Below, piece after piece: positions 23,607 through 25,340 of a DNA stretch of 25,340 nucleotides. Location of the stretch: assembly GCA_963626555.1 (NCBI GenBank), contig CAVFXQ010000036.1:1-25340 (forward strand), given 5' to 3'. Position 1 is the first letter of the stretch, and the number at the start of each line of letters is the position of its first letter. Below the pieces are notes generated by a model. It worked only from the letters and a program-made list of their open reading frames with translations, did not search any database and was not told the DNA's origin. The translations under genes were made by a program, and so were the position numbers. The DNA is from UBA1181 sp963626555 (GTDB lineage: Bacteria > Bacteroidota > Bacteroidia > Bacteroidales > Paludibacteraceae).

Positions 23607-23728
23607 AAGAGTCCCGCAACATATTCTTTTAACATGGCAAAGTTAAAAAATTATGTTGTGCTGATTTTTCAAATTTATCTAATCACATTGTCAATTTGGT
23701 CTATAAAATAGGCACCTTTATTGAAGAA

Positions 23729-25165
23729 TTATTTCTGTTTGATGAGTTGTTTGTCTTCTTTGATTACTCCATTTAGAAGGTTGCCTATTTGTTGCATCAC
23801 TTGTTTGGCTGTCCCTGAAAAATTGGAAACCATCACGCAAAAGGCATAGCTTTTCCCATTTGCAAAAATATAGCCAGCATAGTTCTTGACGCGTTCCATA
23901 CTTCCACTTTTTACATATACTTTGCCTTCTAAAGGTGTGCCTTTCATCAAAGAGGCAACGGTTCCGCTTTTCCCTGCAATAGGTAGTGTAGATAGAAACG
24001 ATTGAGAATAGGGGCTTTCGTTGTACATATAAGAGAGCATGTCAACTAAGAAGCGTGGAGAGATGGCGTTTTTTGTGGACATTCCGGAGCCGTCTACTTG
24101 AAAGATTCTGTCGCTCTCTAATTTTTTGCTTTTCCAATAGTTTGAAATAACGAGCGATGAACGCCAGTTTGTACATGGATTTTTAGAATCTTTTTGCAAC
24201 GATAGTGTTAAGAATATATTTTCTGCGAATAGATTGATACTTTTATAGTTAGTCATTCGCTCGATCTCTCGAAGCGTGGCAGACTGGTAGACGTATAGCG
24301 GCGTTCGTAGGGTATCTGGTTGTGTTAATCTTGTGGTGGTAGAGTTGAATGTTACCGTTATGTTATTTTGAATGAGTAAATTACGAAGAGAGTCTGCCAC
24401 GAAATAGGCTGGTTCTGACAATTCTGTTTTGAGAAATTGGGCTGTCTTCAGCGGGAAATTACCACGGATGATGGGATTCCAAGAGAAATCCGACTTCGTG
24501 AATCGCCATCCTGCCATTTTATTCTCATTTTGTGTCGCTTCGATGATTGGTTGGAAAAGAGGGGTGTAGGGAGACATTTTGGTTATGGAAAAACCATTTG
24601 TGTCGGAGGTGAGGACGAATGACAGAAGGTTATCGCATGCCGACAAGCAAGAGGGAGTGGGAGAGTAGGAAGAACCGACATCTTCGACTAACCAGTTTGA
24701 TGGTGAACCATCTTCTCTGAATAGGGAGGCATCTCCGATAATTTTCCCATCGATAGTTTTTATTCCTATTTTCTGTAGAGTGTCGAGAACTGAACTGAAG
24801 AATTTGTTTTTTTCTGGATTGTGGGGCGATTCCAATGTCGGATCTCCTCCTCCGCGAATGTATAGGTTTCCACAGAGAACGGAATCGTAGATTTCACCGG
24901 CATACTCGATTGTAGTATGAAAGCGAAATGTGTCGGATAACAGCTCCATTGCCGTGGCTGTGGTCAACAGTTTGGTTACAGAAGCAGGATTTCTGCAAAT
25001 GTTAGGTTGATGTTCTGCTACCACTTCTCCGTTCTCCATATTGACAAGGAGAAATCCAATACCCGCTTGCTTCAAATTGTCTGAATTAAGAAAATTGTCC
25101 AACGCACCCGCATTGAGTAAGGTAGAAACGAATAAAAAAAGTGGTAAAAGAAGATGTTTTGACAT
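23729..25165 (-). CDS. dacB: D-alanyl-D-alanine carboxypeptidase/endopeptidase, PBP4 (peptidase S13)
   Basis: The 478-residue protein has a signal peptide (about 1-19, LPLFLFVSTLLNAG) and all three active-site boxes of the S13 penicillin-binding fold: Ser62-Val-Thr-Lys65, with nucleophile Ser62, in PASVTKLLTTATAMELL; Ser309-Ile-Asn311 in MTNYKSINLFAEN; and Lys399-Ser-Gly in LPIAGKSGTVASL. The stretch LYIRGGGDPTLES (101-113) is also family-typical. It cuts the terminal D-Ala from peptidoglycan stems and opens D-Ala-mDAP cross-links in the periplasm. The gene is transcribed alone from a promoter next to its start, upstream of the efflux operon, from which it is separated by a likely terminator. 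Confidence 0.95.
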   Translation of the reverse strand: MSKHLLLPLFLFVSTLLNAGALDNFLNSDNLKQAGIGFLLVNMENGEVVAEHQPNICRNPASVTKLLTTATAMELLSDTFRFHTTIEYAGEIYDSVLCGNLYIRGGGDPTLESPHNPEKNKFFSSVLDTLQKIGIKTIDGKIIGDASLFREDGSPSNWLVEDVGSSYSPTPSCLSACDNLLSFVLTSDTNGFSITKMSPYTPLFQPIIEATQNENKMAGWRFTKSDFSWNPIIRGNFPLKTAQFLKTELSEPAYFVADSLRNLLIQNNITVTFNSTTTRLTQPDTLRTPLYVYQSATLREIERMTNYKSINLFAENIFLTLSLQKDSKNPCTNWRSSLVISNYWKSKKLESDRIFQVDGSGMSTKNAISPRFLVDMLSYMYNESPYSQSFLSTLPIAGKSGTVASLMKGTPLEGKVYVKSGSMERVKNYAGYIFANGKSYAFCVMVSNFSGTAKQVMQQIGNLLNGVIKEDKQLIKQK

Positions 25166-25184
25166 TTTGTTTTTAGATTTTCTA

Positions 25185-25192
25185 CAAAGGTA
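25185..25192 (-). promoter_or_regulatory. -7 box for dacB
   Basis: On the minus strand TACCTTTG fits TAnnTTTG and sits 19 nt before the start codon, leaving a very short leader. No TTG is seen at the expected -33 distance. Confidence 0.5.
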
Positions 25193-25232
25193 AGGTTTTC
25201 ATTTCATTTTTGAGATTTTGAAATGGGCGGAG

Positions 25233-25340
25233 ATGTTTAATCACGGAAATGTGTTTCCTGCAGTTCACTGCGCCGGAGGGAACCACTGTGACTGTGCTGA
25301 GCACAAGCACGTCGTCAACCTATATGAGCGGGTTGAATGT
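25233..25340 (+). CDS. Possible 5' end of an unidentified plus-strand gene, cut by the window edge
   Basis: From the ATG at 25233 a frame stays open to the window end (36 codons); it is rich in Cys and His, with HCAGGNHCDCAEHKH in its middle. A second plus-strand frame, with ATG at 25249, is also open to the edge and reads FTAPEGTTVTVLSTSTSSTY in part, which has the Thr/Ser-rich look of an extracellular beta-sheet protein. The final 90 nt are clearly GC-richer than the flank before them. Both frames cannot be right, and neither is recognised. This is reported as an unresolved edge feature, not a firm gene. Confidence 0.2.
   Translation, partial: MFNHGNVFPAVHCAGGNHCDCAEHKHVVNLYERVEC

Larger units (their letters stand above)
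23398..23728. other. Upstream region of the efflux operon with repeated dyads
   Basis: The gap of about 330 nt between dacB and the efflux operon has no credible gene. It holds the probable dacB terminator (23573-23606), two copies of TAACAAATGTT (23440-23450 and 23545-23555), two GTTAACAAA elements (23543-23551 and 23567-23575), the inverted repeat GGCAAAATTGCC (23491-23502) and a TTTTAAC/GTTAAAA pair (23627-23633 with 23642-23648). A TAAATTTG box on the minus strand (23670-23677) lies beyond the dacB terminator and has no well-placed -33 partner. The efflux promoter is therefore unresolved. Confidence 0.55.

Overview
The window looks like a chromosomal segment from a member of the Bacteroidetes, probably the order Bacteroidales. 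The evidence is a PorP/SprF-family protein, a very large protein ending in a type B type IX secretion sorting domain, a DUF6242 lipoprotein, the rpmB-rpmG-DUF4295 ribosomal cluster, a long YidC with a big periplasmic domain, and repeated promoter boxes of the Bacteroidetes form TAnnTTTG with an upstream TTG about 20 nt away. GC content is moderate to low. I see no insertion sequence, integrase, CRISPR array, tRNA or rRNA.

Layout. (1) 182-5569, minus strand: a probable three-gene operon read from right to left, made of a 1038-residue type IX secreted surface protein, an OmpA-family protein with PD40-like repeats, and a PorP/SprF outer-membrane protein, ending in a perfect palindromic terminator. 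(2) 5880-8149, plus strand: a DUF6242-like lipoprotein and a PfkB-family sugar kinase. (3) 8237-9533, minus strand: pncC, then the bL28-bL33-DUF4295 operon, which has its own promoter inside the end of pncC and a long leader that can fold. (4) 9621-12935, plus strand: a MATE exporter, a cytidylate-kinase-like protein, ung, and a small PsbP-like lipoprotein. (5) 12979-17426, minus strand: an orphan C5 DNA cytosine methyltransferase with its own promoter, yidC, and a sodium:solute symporter that follows yidC by 3 nt. (6) 17579-25165, minus strand: dacB (PBP4), then a complete tripartite RND efflux operon (adaptor, pump, outer-membrane channel) ending in a strong terminator. The last ~100 nt are compositionally different and hold an unidentified open frame running off the edge.

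How the genes work together. Many act at the cell envelope: YidC inserts membrane proteins, PBP4 trims peptidoglycan, the RND trio and MATE protein export small molecules, and the three-gene operon probably builds a surface structure through the type IX system, with the PorP-like protein as outer-membrane anchor and the OmpA-like protein tying it to peptidoglycan. Most of the window is ordinary core genome. The less explained parts are the rpmB leader, a long dyad at 5663-5779 between divergent operons, repeated small dyads upstream of the efflux operon, the solitary methyltransferase next to yidC, and the architecture of the large secreted protein. I found no clear candidate for a wholly new multi-gene system.
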